From positions 8,308,001-8,372,000 of the forward strand of contig JAUEDM010000001.1 in NCBI GenBank assembly GCA_033439685.1: a stretch of 64,000 nucleotides of DNA. The letters run 5' to 3'. How positions within the stretch are numbered: position 1 is the stretch's first letter; every line of letters begins with the position of its first letter. The notes below the pieces were generated by a model, which saw nothing but the letters and a program-made list of their open reading frames with translations, did no database searches and had not been told where the DNA came from. The translations under genes and the position numbers were made by a program. This DNA is from Apodospora peruviana (taxonomy: Eukaryota > Ascomycota > Sordariomycetes > Sordariales > Lasiosphaeriaceae). Below, one piece after another: positions 33,785 to 45,121 of the stretch.

Positions 33785-34197
33785 TAGGTCACAGCCGAAA
33801 TTGGGAAGACATTCCGTGGCTCTGACGAGTGCCACGATGTACGGCGACATAGATATCACATGTAGAAATTAGATACCCCCCAAGGACAAAACAAGAGGTT
33901 ATGTACGCGCGCTGCTTCCTACACCGACAGAGGTGTATGAAATGGAAATCTCAAAAATGATACCTAAAAATACAAGCAAACCCTCAAAGTAACCGTGCCA
34001 TATTGCTCCCAACCTCCCGCTTTGTGCCTCGTATGTTGTTATTCCCAAGAAGCCAGACCAGAATATCCCCCCAAACACCCAAAAATCAGTTAGTTCGGTG
34101 TATCAACTCCGCTGAAACAGAAAGGACCCACACCAAATCCGAAACCAAAATAGCCAAACCCAAACACACCATACCGGAGAAAAGGCAGCTAGCCAGC
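33785..34197. other. Convergent 3' spacer ist3 / hsv2
   Basis: A 413-bp A/C-rich spacer between the 3' ends of two convergent genes. Nothing else is recognised. Confidence 0.4.
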
Positions 34198-35657
34198 TCA
34201 AGGACTACCCAGATATCTCTTCCACCCTTCGCGGACACAAACCCTTCGCCCACTAACCCCGTCCTGATGCACCTCCCTCACAACCATAAACTTCTCCCAC
34301 CGCGCATCCAGTCCTCCCCCCACCACCAACAAACTCTCCTCATCGAGCCAGCCGACCACGCCCTTTGGCGGCCGCGCCGTGCCCAAAGTCGTGCTCCCCG
34401 ACATGGGCAGCCCGCCAACAAGCGGCTCGTCGCCAACCTCAAACGGCGCGCTCGCGAACGAGTAGACATCCGAGAACAGGCGCGGCATCAGCGGGATTCT
34501 CGCGAGGATACCCCATTTTCCGCGACCGCCTTCATCGTTCGTCTCTCCTCCTGTCGATGGCTGAGTACTAGGATTAGTTGGTGGGAACGCGGTTCCGTTC
34601 CCTGCTATGCCCAAGCCTGGGGAGTGAGGGACGACCGGCGTTGCTCGTGGACTGCTAGGTTGAGCCTTTTTGGAGGAGTTGGTATGGGGTATGTCGAAGA
34701 TGTGGAGGGTCGACTTGTCGGACGTGCATGCTAGCTGCATGCCTGACGGAGAAAAGGCAAGAGAGAAAATGGTTGCTGGGTCGATGCCGCGGCGCAGCTC
34801 GACGAGGCGAGCGCAGTTGCCGGTGGAGAATACGCGAATTAGGGTGCCCTTTGTAGTGTCAGTAAATTTGAGAGAACAGATCCAGGGGGGAGAGGTAAAA
34901 ACTGACAGTCTCGCTGGCGGTAGCCAATAAATCCCCGTCTTTGCTCAGCTGGATCGCGCGCAGGGCTGACGAGTGAGCCGGGATGATGCTCACGTTGCCG
35001 GTGGGAACATCAACGAGCTGGACGTGGCCCGTGGTGCGGCCGGGAAAGACAAGCTTGTCATGCTTGAGGCAGCACAACCCCCAGGCGTTGTTCGCAGTCT
35101 CGTAGGCAGACAGCAAGGTAGGCTGCTTGGCGAACTTGTACATACGCACGCTGTTCTGCAGGACCAGGACGACACGTTCCTTGGACAGCTGTGCGCCGCG
35201 GACGGGGGTGAGGGCGCTGATCTCTAGGGCCGACTTGCTCCTCTGGTCATCCCAGATGACGACCTTGTTGGCGGCGAACTTGGGCTGCCTGCCACCGCCG
35301 ACCAGGGCGATGAGGTTAGCGTTGCCCATCATCTGGACAAGGCCTATGCCGGCGTTGAAGTCTTTTCAAGAAATTAGTAAAGTTGGGTGATAGGTGAGGG
35401 AGGTCATGAGATGTGAAGGATAGATGTGCATACCGCGTGCCGTGCGAAGAGAACATGTCCCCGAGTGGAATACTTTATATCAATATCCACGGATTCCATT
35501 GTCAGCGTTGCGCGCGGTAGAAACAACAGGCCGCAAACCAGGACGTACTGTTGAACCCCGAGTTCAGTCCAACGGCGAAGCAACTATTATCGTCATTGAA
35601 GGTTATCGAGAGGACCATTGTCGCACTCGGGCTCTCGATTGGAGGCCTGGTGTTCAT
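34198..35657 (-). CDS. hsv2: Hsv2-type PROPPIN (SVP1-like protein 2, WIPI3/4 family)
   Basis: Four minus-strand exons (35549-35657, 35434-35472, 34907-35361, 34198-34848) give 417 residues with consistent phases. The second exon is only 39 bp. The start is MNTRPPIESPSATMVLSITF, then CFAVGLNSGF and DFNAGIGLVQMMG, the usual opening of a seven-bladed PROPPIN. The phosphoinositide motif is LRRG (in ARLVELRRGIDPATIFSLAFS). LRRG rather than FRRG is typical of the Hsv2/WIPI3/4 branch, so Atg18 and Atg21 are less likely. Later blades include LACTSDKSTLHIFDI. The family binds PI3P and PI(3,5)P2 on endosomes and vacuoles and acts in selective autophagy. A Ser/Pro/Thr-rich insertion follows the DIPHTNSSKKAQP segment. 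The introns are 76, 72 and 58 bp. Confidence 0.9.
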
Positions 35658-36791
35658 CTTGGGCGTGGATCGCAAGTCGTTTTATTGGCGAACAAGCGTG
35701 GTAAAGCTATTGGTAACGTTATGCCCGAATGAAATGATGCAGGCTACGCGATGGATGTGCTCGATCAAGTCGTCGTCCCATAACGTTGTTAAATATCAGG
35801 ATCAATGATGTTAGAGGCCAGCCACGAGACGGAACAGTGGGGGAGGGAGTGAAAGATGCTTCAGGTTGGTTGCGCCTTGAACTCTAAATAATTCGAGGAA
35901 ACCAACAAAAGCCACTCATGATCCAGGCACCACAGGTTCATTACTCAATGAACTTTGGTGCTGAGACAAGACATCGGGAAGTCGTGGTAATAAGTCATCG
36001 CCTCCAATTCGATGTCACGGGGCGAGGTGCGCAGCTGCATACCCGCGCTACCAAAGTTCAAGACCGTCAGCATGGGCTGATCCTTGGCAAGCCCGCCGAC
36101 ACCAAGATGGTGGAAATGCGCAAGCCTCGCTGGCAGCTGACGGGCAGATGGCCCACTGCAAAGGGTGGACCACGAGATTCCTTGCGGAACTTTGCCTTTG
36201 AATTTGAGGGGAAGTTGCCAACTGGGGTCTCCAAATATGCACCTTTCCACTTTCGGACTAAAGCCAAGTCTTTAGCAGATCGGGCCCCTGAAATCCGCGG
36301 GTTTGTTGCAGGCTGTGCTCCTGCTACCAATTGACAGCTCGACCTTTCCCGAAACCCCTTCTGCCAATCTGGTGCTCTGTGCAGATCCCTGAAGAGCACC
36401 AAGGACTGACTGGTGAGTGGCTTTGTCGCACACACCAACACACCCTGTCGCCCGCCCAGCCTGCCAGCCCAAAGCAACTGCTAGCACTGCAGCTACCGAA
36501 GGCCGTAGCACCGCAACATTTTCGTGAAATTGCTTCTCCCAATCCTCTCCTTTTCCCAAATTCGCAACAACAACCTCCATACGGATAACCTCAAAACGAC
36601 CTCGACCGACCGCGCATCCCCGTCTTCCCGGCCGGCGTCTTCTTTTTGGTGAATCGATACCCAATCGCCCGCCATTTAGCATATTCTTCAAACCTTTCCT
36701 CCCTTGCCGTTTGTCTGAGCCTCCTTTTTACCCGACACCGACTCGCAAACATAACCACACGACACACGAACTACTCGACCCTAGAACCACC
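35658..36791. promoter_or_regulatory. Divergent promoter region hsv2 / cdc11
   Basis: These 1134 bp separate divergent genes. The part next to cdc11 (about 36560-36790) is C/T-rich, typical of fungal leaders. Overlapping frames of about 100-140 codons on both strands between 35918 and 36480 show no recognisable domain. Confidence 0.35.
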
Positions 36792-38435
36792 ATGTCTGCC
36801 CCGGCCGTATGTGTTTACAATCGTCTTCATCCGCTTTTTTCTACCCATTGTTTTTCTGCTCGGCCAGAGCAAGCTTCGAGTCCAACAAAACCTGGTCAAT
36901 TGCATTCGGACCGGGGTCACAGCTACAACTATGGCGGGAGCTAACACGTTCGGTTTGAAACAGAAGATGATCCGCCGAAAGAAGAATGTCAAGAAGGGAA
37001 TCCAGTTCTGCCTGATGGTCTGTGGTGCCTCGGGTACTGGTATGTCGTCTCTCGCTTCGATCGTAGCCACTCGAGCAGACAGCTAATGGTATCGCCTGCT
37101 CTCGTCTCCAGGTCGGACCACCTTCGTCAACACCCTCTGCGGCAAGTCCGTCCTCACGCATAAGGAGTCCGATGACCCTACTATTGCCCACGTCGAGGAG
37201 GGCGTCAAGATCAAGCCCATCACCGTTGGTATGCATACATCAAATAAACAGTCTATGTTGCTGGAAACTGGGTGTCTAACCGCCGTCCGCAGAGCTAGAG
37301 TTGGACGAGGAGGGCACGCGCATTTCGCTCACAATTGTCGATACACCTGGGTTCGGCGATCAGGTCGACAACGAGGCCAGGTATGACTTCTGGTGCTAAA
37401 CGAAGACGAACGATGCGCTGACGATTATACCCTCTGCAGCTTTTCAGAGATCGTGGGCTACCTCGAGAGGCAATACGATGATATTCTTGCGGAGGAGTCG
37501 CGTATCAAGCGTAACCCCCGTTTCAGAGATAACCGTGTTCATGCCATGCTCTACTTTATCACCCCCACCGGCCATGGGTAAGCCTGCCTCAGCCCTTGTT
37601 TTGTCTGGCCTCGACTAACCAAGTTGCTCTGATCTCAGTCTGCGCGAGTTGGACATTGAGCTGATGAAGCGTCTTGCGCCTCGCGTCAACGTTATTCCCG
37701 TTATTGGCCGCGCTGATTCCCTCACCCCCGCCGAGCTTGCGGAGTCGAAGAAGCTGGTTATGGAGGACATCGAGCACTACCGCATCCCGGTCTACAACTT
37801 CCCGTACGACATCGAGGAGGACGACGAAGACACGGTTGAGGAGAACGCGGAGCTCAGAGGCCTCATGCCCTTCGCCATCGTCGGCTCCGAGGACATTGTT
37901 GAGATGAACGGCCGTAAGGTTCGCGCCCGTCAGTATCCGTGGGGTGTGGTCGAGGTGGACAACCCGCGCCACTCGGATTTCCTGGCCATTCGATCAGCTC
38001 TGCTCCACAGCCATCTTGCCGATCTCAAGGAAATCACACACGACTTCCTCTACGAGAACTACCGTACCGAGAAGCTGAGCAAGAGTGTCGATGGCGGTGC
38101 TGGAGTGTACGTTTACGCCCCCGTGTACCATTTTCTGTTTAACGCGCTAATTTAACCCTGGTGGTAGTGACTCTTCGATGAACCCCGAGGACCTTGCGTC
38201 GCAGTCTGTGCGCCTAAAGGAGGAGCAGCTCCGCCGGGAAGAGGAGAAGCTCCGGGAGATCGAGGTCAAGGTCCAGCGCGAGATTAACGAGAAGCGCCAA
38301 GAACTCCTCGCCCGCGAGTCCCAGCTCCGCGAAATCGAGGCCCGGATGCAGCGCGAGCAGGCCGCGCAAGCGGCCGCGCACCAAACGGCAAGCAACCACG
38401 CTGAAGCCACCAACGGCGACCAAGATGGAAACTAG
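36792..38435 (+). CDS. cdc11: Septin Cdc11/AspA
   Basis: Seven exons are inferred: 36792-36806, 36868-37039, 37112-37228, 37293-37380, 37440-37577, 37639-38106 and 38168-38435. From NTFGLKQKM onward the protein follows Cdc11/AspA septins closely. It has a GTPase P-loop-like GASGTGRTT, switch II DTPGFGD, G4-type GRAD in VIGRADSLTP, the septin element around RARQYPWGVVEVDNP, and a C-terminal coiled coil (EEKLREIEVKVQREINEKRQ). Septins polymerise as hetero-octameric rods at hyphal septa and tips; Cdc11 sits at rod ends in yeast. The P-loop Lys is Arg (GRT). I recall this as usual in this subgroup, but did not check it. The start is uncertain. MSAPA (36792) plus the 61-bp intron adds an unusual segment before NTFGL, whereas the ATG at 36931 (MAGANTFGL) gives a compact N-terminus. 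Everything after 36945 is firm. Confidence 0.88.
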
Positions 38436-39854
38436 GAGTCTACGAAGTCAACCAAATCCGATGCTTCTTCTAGCATGACTGTGCCACTCGTGTACCGTAC
38501 CACCAAGCCCACCTGAGATCTCGACCTTTTGAGTTTCTTTTTATCATGCGGGCGTTGGCTTCTTTTTTCTGTTTTTTTTTTTTGTTCTGAAAGAGATGGA
38601 GAGACAAAATATTCCCCTGCTTTGCTGCTTGTGCGTTTTTTCTTTATTTGAACGGGATATCTTTGTTGTCTTCGAGACGGATGATGCCGACGAAAAAGGG
38701 GAACAGGAGGCCGACAGGTGGAGCGATGAGGCTGTCAGTCGATGACCACAAGCACGAGTGGACGCGATGGCTCAAGCGTAACCTCTGAATGAGTGAGATG
38801 GTCCAGTCCGTTGATTGGGCTTGCGGGGCTTGTCTGGCCATTGGACTGGGAGAAAGATTCGCTTATCCGTTCCGCTCTGGAACAAGAAGCATATCACCAC
38901 ACGAGGTTCAGGTCAATGAAAAAGCGTTAATTAGGCGAGGAGAGATGGAGGCAACATGTGGTGGTGGTGGGCAATGTCTCCTTTTTCCCGTTATCTCTTC
39001 TCGTCCACGTTGTCTGGCTTTCTTCTTCAGCTTCGTACTCCTCCCAGCCCACCTACCTCTTAGCTATATCCCCGAAACACTTTCTTTTTCCTTGAAAATT
39101 TTCTTTACTGGACTTCTAATGCAGATATCAACTAAATTCAACTTTTCTATCCTCTTATCACTTGATATCTATTGACAACAACACGGTCGAAGCTTCTGGG
39201 GCGTGCTTTTGCCATAATATCTGTAATGCATGCCTGTTGAACGATGAGGTTGCAAACTTCTTAGGCCTTGGCTGATTCAGTGGACTGTTTGAAACATGCG
39301 GTGCAAGAGCAAATCCCATAAACATTCGTAGAGACTCCAAACGCCACTATTCAGGGGACATGGAAACATTAGGCACCATGGCGATGGGTGACCTGCTTCG
39401 AACTTGGTTGCATACTGTAGACTGCTATTTCTTCTGCTCCTATGATTACTTTTTAACAACATGGATACAGAACGCAAATGGGAGACTGACCCATAGACCT
39501 GGAATTAAGGACCGGACTACAGTTAGGAAACAACAATTTACAAAAGAGGAATTAAATGAAAAGACGCCATAATGATACCCTTGTGCTGTCTGTCCTCCTG
39601 CCTATGTTCCGCTACCGATACAGAAGGAAGTTATTGGCAACAGAAAAAGCAAAACAGACGGACTCTCTTTCTCTCTGAGTCAATCAGTCAGTCAGTCCGT
39701 CTTCTGTAATGATTCACATCCCAAAATACCAAACACAGAACCAACTTCTTCGCACATCAGTTGTTTGCTTCCTCTCCATCATCGCGTTCCTTTAACCCAC
39801 ACATCCTACGTCAAACATCATCAAAAGCCGCACGAAAACAGAACAGAACACCCT
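38436..39854. other. Convergent 3' spacer cdc11 / bxi1
   Basis: About 1.4 kb between two convergent genes, with a T-rich stretch near 38565-38585 and short GTCA-type repeats near 39680-39700. No gene is recognised. Confidence 0.4.
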
Positions 39855-40770
39855 TTAGTTATTAGACTGGCTGTTCAAGATGCGCAGAATCGCCAAGAAC
39901 AAGTTGATGATGTCGAGATACAAGCTGATGGCGGCCGCGATTTCCTCCTCGACGTGATGCTTCCGCATAACGAGCTGCGTGTCGACGAGGATATATCCGC
40001 TAAAAATCAAAGCGGTAACGCCACCGTAGACCAGTTCTGTGGTGGAGGTGGCCGGCATAAAGGCCATCATGAAGCCAAAGAGGATCAACCCCCAAAGCGC
40101 GCCAAACAGGTAGGGCATCCATGACGTAAAGTCGTATTTTGTTTGGCAGGCGAACGCCGTCAAGAAGACGAAGATTCCTGCTGTCAGGATGACGGCGTTG
40201 AGCACGATCGAGGTCTTGTAGAATGACACTATGACGGAAATGGTGTAGGCTTCCAAGAGAGTGAAGCCTGACAGGAAGAGGAGGTTCGTCGGGTAGGAGT
40301 GCCGTTTCCAGTAGGTCAGGAGCATGAAGACCATTGATCCGATCAGCGATATCCAGACTAGCGAGGGGTGGGACTGGATCCAGTCTTTGTAGGAGGACGA
40401 CATAAAGCTGATTGCGCTGACGGCGCCTGTCGCGATCAGTTGGACCGTGAGGATGGTGTAGACTTTGCGGATGAACTGGTTGCGGATGTCGATTGTTGCT
40501 TCGGCGACGGAGCCTCCGAACTAGAAGACAAGATTTGTTAGTGACTACTGTAATAGAGGATTGGATGGGAAGGAGTGCACCTACCTTGAAGTCATCGGGG
40601 ACATCGTCGTCGTCGCCGGCGTCGGCGCGCGGCACTCCGCTGAAGAGACGGTCTTGGTCGGTGGCAGCGGTGGTGCTGCTCGAGGCTGCCTGCGCGTAGG
40701 ATGGCGGCGCCTGGGCGTAGTTGTCTGGGTCCTCCGTGGGAGCCGCGGTGTACTTGGCTGTGCTCGCCAT
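39855..40770 (-). CDS. bxi1: BAX-inhibitor/TMBIM family membrane protein
   Basis: Two exons (40585-40770 and 39855-40520) give 283 residues. The N-terminal ~60 residues are Ala/Ser/Pro/Asp-rich and cytosolic (QAPPSYAQA, ADAGDDDDVPDDFK). Then FGGSVAEATIDIRNQFIRKVYTIL starts the conserved BI-1-like domain. Seven hydrophobic segments follow, including the family sequence YILVDTQLVMRKHHVEEEIAAAI and the ending LDIINLFLAILRIL. Members (yeast Bxi1/Ybh3, mammalian TMBIM and GRINA) lie in ER, vacuole or Golgi membranes and affect Ca2+ leak, pH and cell death. The exact role here is inferred. The 64-bp intron (40521-40584) joins DDFK to FGGS in phase 0. The gene is divergent from the dynein LIC gene. 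Confidence 0.92.
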
Positions 40771-41389
40771 GATTGAGCAGTTCGTCGTTTGCTTCTCTCG
40801 ATGCTTGCGAGCGGGTTGATGAGAAAGAAATCCGGTGATGGTTTAATCGCCGACGGTCGTTGACGTCGATGGAATGTGGCACCTTGCTGACCACCTTAAC
40901 ACAGTTCGGCGCACGTCAGGTGGCGGAGCCAAGTCAGCAGTTCAATGTTCGGCGGGGATGGAAGCGGGCTGTTTGGTCCGGAATCTTCCATGCACGTGAG
41001 TGCGCTGCAGTGACAAATTACGGGTTAGGGTATAATCAGCTCATCTGCATGCCGGCTGTCAACATCACTGCAGCCAAGTGCAGTGCAGCGAGACCCCTGA
41101 ATGAGCACCCTTGCAGCCCAAACCTGGAGGTCTCCACTCGGCATTTTGAAGACCATCCCGTCGTCCAACTGGATCCCGTCAGTGTTTTGGTCAATTGACG
41201 GCCCGCCGTTGGGAACTTCCTTTTGTACACTCGAAATGCAATATCACATCAGGTGAAACGGTGCAAGGAAGAGAGTTGTCAACCCGACAAAACCCCCACG
41301 ACGCTGCCGGCCCCAATGCGACACGTCCCGAGCTGGATCCCGAGCGAGACGTTCACCGTTCAGCCGGCAACATACAAACAGCAGCAGCC
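40771..41389. promoter_or_regulatory. Divergent promoter region bxi1 / dynein LIC
   Basis: A 619-bp spacer between divergent genes. It contains a palindromic E-box CACGTG (40993-40998). No TATA box is assigned. Confidence 0.4.
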
Positions 41390-43334
41390 ATGACCGCAAA
41401 CACGAACCGTTTCTCGACCTACACCTCCGTGTCGACAGGTTCCCAAGCCGACAGGAATGGCGGCGAGAAGAAGGACCTCTGGAGCTCCATGCTGGACTCT
41501 GTCGCCAGCGCGAAACGGCTGCCCGAAAAGAACATCCTAGTCCTCGGTGGCACCGTCGACTCCCAGCGCGAGTTCTTCGACTCACTCTCCAGCAACGAGC
41601 TCCGGCGCACCCTCGACAGGCAGGGCTCCAAGATCCCGCCGGTCGCCAACAGCTTCGCCCTCGGCTACACCTACTACGATGTCCTCGACGCCGACCAGGA
41701 AGACACCCTGGCGCGCATCTCCCTCTACACCCTCACCAACCCGTCCCCCGCCTTCGCCTCGCTCCTGCAGCCTCTCCTCACCCCCCAGTCGATACCCAAC
41801 ACATTGATAGTCGTCCTTCTGGACTGGTCACAGCCGTGGAAATGGATGCGCCAGCTAAGAGAGTGGATCCTGCTGCTGCGCACCGTCATGGTCTCGCTGA
41901 ACGACGAGTGCAGGAGGACCATGACCGAGGTCATGGAGTCGTGGCAGGTCCGTGGCCGCGGCGGGACGAATCTTGACGGAACACCGGCAGCCCCGTTGTC
42001 AGATGGCCAACATGTCGCCCTCGACCCAGGCCCGGGCGAGTGGACGGATGGGCTGGGGTTGCCGTTATGCCTGGTGTGCCAAAATGTATGTATCTCGGGA
42101 TCAAGTATCCGAAGTGATGAGGTGCTAACAGCTCTCCGTGATACAGGCCGAGAAGATGGAGTACCTAGAAAAGACACAGGGCTGGAAAGAAGAGGAGTTT
42201 GACGTGGTCCTGCAGTTTATGCGAACCGTGCTCTTACGGCGTACGTTTTGTTCCACACACAATTATGGCTCGTGATCCTTAAGCTGACCACGGACTCATG
42301 CTTGCAGACGGCGCGTCCCTTATATACACAACCCCCTCGACACCCTCTCAGCTCCCAAGCCTAATCCACTCGAGCCTTGGGATCTACTCGCTCCTGAAAA
42401 AGAGCCCGCTAAAACACAACGTCATCGACCGCGATAAGATCGTGGTCCCGCCGAATTGGGACTCGTGGGGCAAGATTCGGGTCTTGCGGGAAGGGTTCGA
42501 CGTCGAGCTCGTGAGCAATGGGTGGACCATCGACCTCGACCAGCCCTTCCCAGAACCTAAGTCCTCCCGACATACCAACGGGACGACGACGACGCCGACG
42601 CACGACGAACAAAAAGCGGTAACCTTGACCAATGGTGAGCAGAAACATAACGAAGAATACCACGACGAGGAAGAAGAAGAGGAAACGGAACCTGAGGGGT
42701 CTACCGTCGTTTTGTACGAGTCGGCCGTGCAGGATCCCACCATGAACGCGCTGCACGCAGCCAGTCGGACTAACTATTCGACCAAACTCGAAGTCGAGAC
42801 GACCGAAACCCAGATCTTTTTGGCTCAGCAGCTCAAGGCGCTGGAGGCGTTTCGACAGAAAGACGAGGAGGCTTCCGGGCGGGACGCAGATTCAAGTGGA
42901 CGGTCGAAAGTTGCCAACAATAGCAATAGGAGGGGTGGGTTGGTGGATAACAACAGTGATGAAGAGGCTGCTAGCGGTTATGGTACCGGCGGCGGTAACT
43001 ATTCGGAAAGGCAGGTTGGTCCTGAGGCCAGAGTGCTGGAACATATCGGGCCGGTGCAGTTCAATATGGGCGGGATCCAGGTGGACGCTGACGACATGGT
43101 GCAGCGGCTCAAGGTATGTTTCTTTTTTTCTTCGGAGGGTCTACAGACGATTTAACATTCCCTGCGTGTGATTAGGACCGTACCCAAACATATGGGTCGC
43201 CCGAACCCAACAGTCCCGACGGAGCAGCCGGGAGCACTGGTGGTGCTGTGGAAGAGACGCCGCAGATGGACACGGAGAACCTGCAGGCCTTTTTCCAGGG
43301 CCTGATGAACAGGAGGGGTGGGACTGGGAAATAA
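41390..43334 (+). CDS. Cytoplasmic dynein light intermediate chain
   Basis: Four exons (41390-42085, 42147-42240, 42308-43113, 43176-43334) give 584 residues. The start ATG follows the in-frame GCAGCAGCC; the frame is open upstream without a better start. Residues about 29-240 form the Ras-like LIC domain: KDLWSSMLDSVASAKRLPEKNILVLGG, ALGYTYYDVLD, IVVLLDWSQPWKWMRQLREW. Then EKTQGWKEEEFDVVLQFMRTVLL and HGASLIYTTP lead to HNVIDRDKIVVPPNWDSWGKI, all typical of the family. The P-loop position reads GGTVDSQREF, so classical GK(S/T) is absent. The C-terminal half is acidic and disordered with a conserved end (TENLQAFFQGLMNRR). The subunit binds the dynein heavy-chain tail and, through its C-terminus, cargo adaptors. 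Introns have GTATGT or GTACGT donors. Confidence 0.9.
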
Positions 43335-45121
43335 ACAGTCGAAGTGTAGCCAACGATATTGTTGTCAACATGAGCATTCGGTTGGGAGCAGTGAGTTCTC
43401 ATGCGCGAGCAACTGTATCGATATCGCTTCATCAAACCGCCGCCACCACCCCAACTACCATCACCACGGCGTAACATTACCTCTTCAAAACCACCTTTTG
43501 TTATAAGTGGCGATCCTTTATTTGTACTCTATTCGTTGTGCAGGCTGATGTGTGTAAGAGGAAGGTTGGTACGTTGTTTTGGTGACGCGGACTTGGCTCT
43601 CGTTTCTTGTTGGGGTTGCGAGTGGAGCGGATGGACGGCCTTGACGATGGGGTTTTTTTGTTCGTTTGCAAACAAGAAGAAATTGTAGATTAGATACCCC
43701 TAGCTTTTTATTCCTATACTTATTACCTAGGCGAATAAGAAATGGGAGATGATCAAGGTACACGATTCTAGGACAAATAGGTTATGCTCAGTACAAGCAA
43801 GAAGGGCCGGGACTTGTTACTAACCTTGGTACCCAGGTTATCACGACCTCTGGCCTCAGTATAATATAAGGATGTGATGCACAGATAGCGTATCATTTAT
43901 CCAAGGTAGTCTGTGGGGAGGTGGCCGTTCGCAGCTTTCATAAATGATTTGAGATCACTGGGCAGTAAGATCAGTCATGCACGGTGTTCGAGTCCTATAA
44001 ACTCCAAGAGTTAGAGGTGTGGTTTTGATTTCATATTGGATTCGATGCTTGTCACTGCGGTTGAGTCGTTGACAAGTCCTTTTGTATTATGTCAGGCAGT
44101 ACGTCGCTCTTGCTTTAAAACCCGGAGTACCTGGTATTGAAATCCACTATATACCATATTGCGCCATTCGGGGCCTACTACGTACGGTCTTTGAAAATCT
44201 ACTTCTCTTTAAAGCTCAAATTAAGTCGAACCTGAACGGAGTATGTTGCGAAATCTTTTGGCCTTCCCGAATCCTGTGAGGTTTTTAATACTTTTACTGG
44301 ACTCCTAAGACAACTCCTAGCTTCGATTTCTATGAAGAGAGAACTGTAACTGTAACAATACATCCTTTTGATTGGCTACCACAAGAAAAGAAAGTTGGAG
44401 GAGGAACAAGATGATATGATATGGCTTGCGTCTAATTCTGTTGAGCCAAAATATTCCAAGGTGTATCATTAGACTCAACCTCAAGTGTCTTCTCCAGATC
44501 AGTGGCTGCATTCATGTGGTACCATGTATTATCATGCCAGAATTCCACCCTTTGCTTGGAAAAACAAGTTGTGATGCGGTTATTCAGTACCAAAACAAAG
44601 CTCGGCACTGTGAGACCTTGAAACGAGGAATCAGCTCACGTGCAAAGGTAAATGCCCAAAATAATTTTCCCTTATTGATATTCCATATGAGAGAGGAGAG
44701 CAAGCTATGAGGGGCTCCTCTTTATTCAGGCCGCCCAACACTGCTCGCTTAGATGAGGTATCTCGTGACGATGAATCGGCCGGTCGTAACAAAACAACGT
44801 GCAAGCAATGCGCTGCACGTAACATACGGAGCGCACCATAGGTATTTTACGGAACAGACAAAGCTCCCCCAAAACGCCCGGCTCCGTTCACTCTTTTTTT
44901 TGGACCCCTGCACCACTTTGATCAGGAATTCCCTGCTGGAGGACATAACTGGGGGTCCGGTCGCGCTCCGGTCATCCCCTCGCTCTATCTTGTCCGTCCG
45001 ATCTGTTTGCGCCCGGCCTTGCTCGGTCGACAGCACCAGGATAACCTGCCAAGGGAAAGGAAACGACCACGGCAGCTAGGAAAACAAGTAATAACTATCT
45101 GCGCCAAACTGACGGGACAGC
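43335..45121. other. Convergent 3' spacer, AT-richer
   Basis: About 1.8 kb between the dynein LIC and ceramide synthase 3' ends. The part from about 43690 to 44720 is AT-rich with only short frames, possibly old degraded DNA. No gene or tRNA is recognised. Confidence 0.4.

Noticed and set aside
35918..36334. 138-codon plus-strand frame with overlapping minus-strand frames
   Set aside because: No domain, several overlapping frames of similar length, and it lies in the hsv2/cdc11 divergent promoter.
43960..44020. B-box-like GTTCGAGTCC
   Set aside because: The flanking bases do not form a T-stem and no A-box lies at the right distance upstream.
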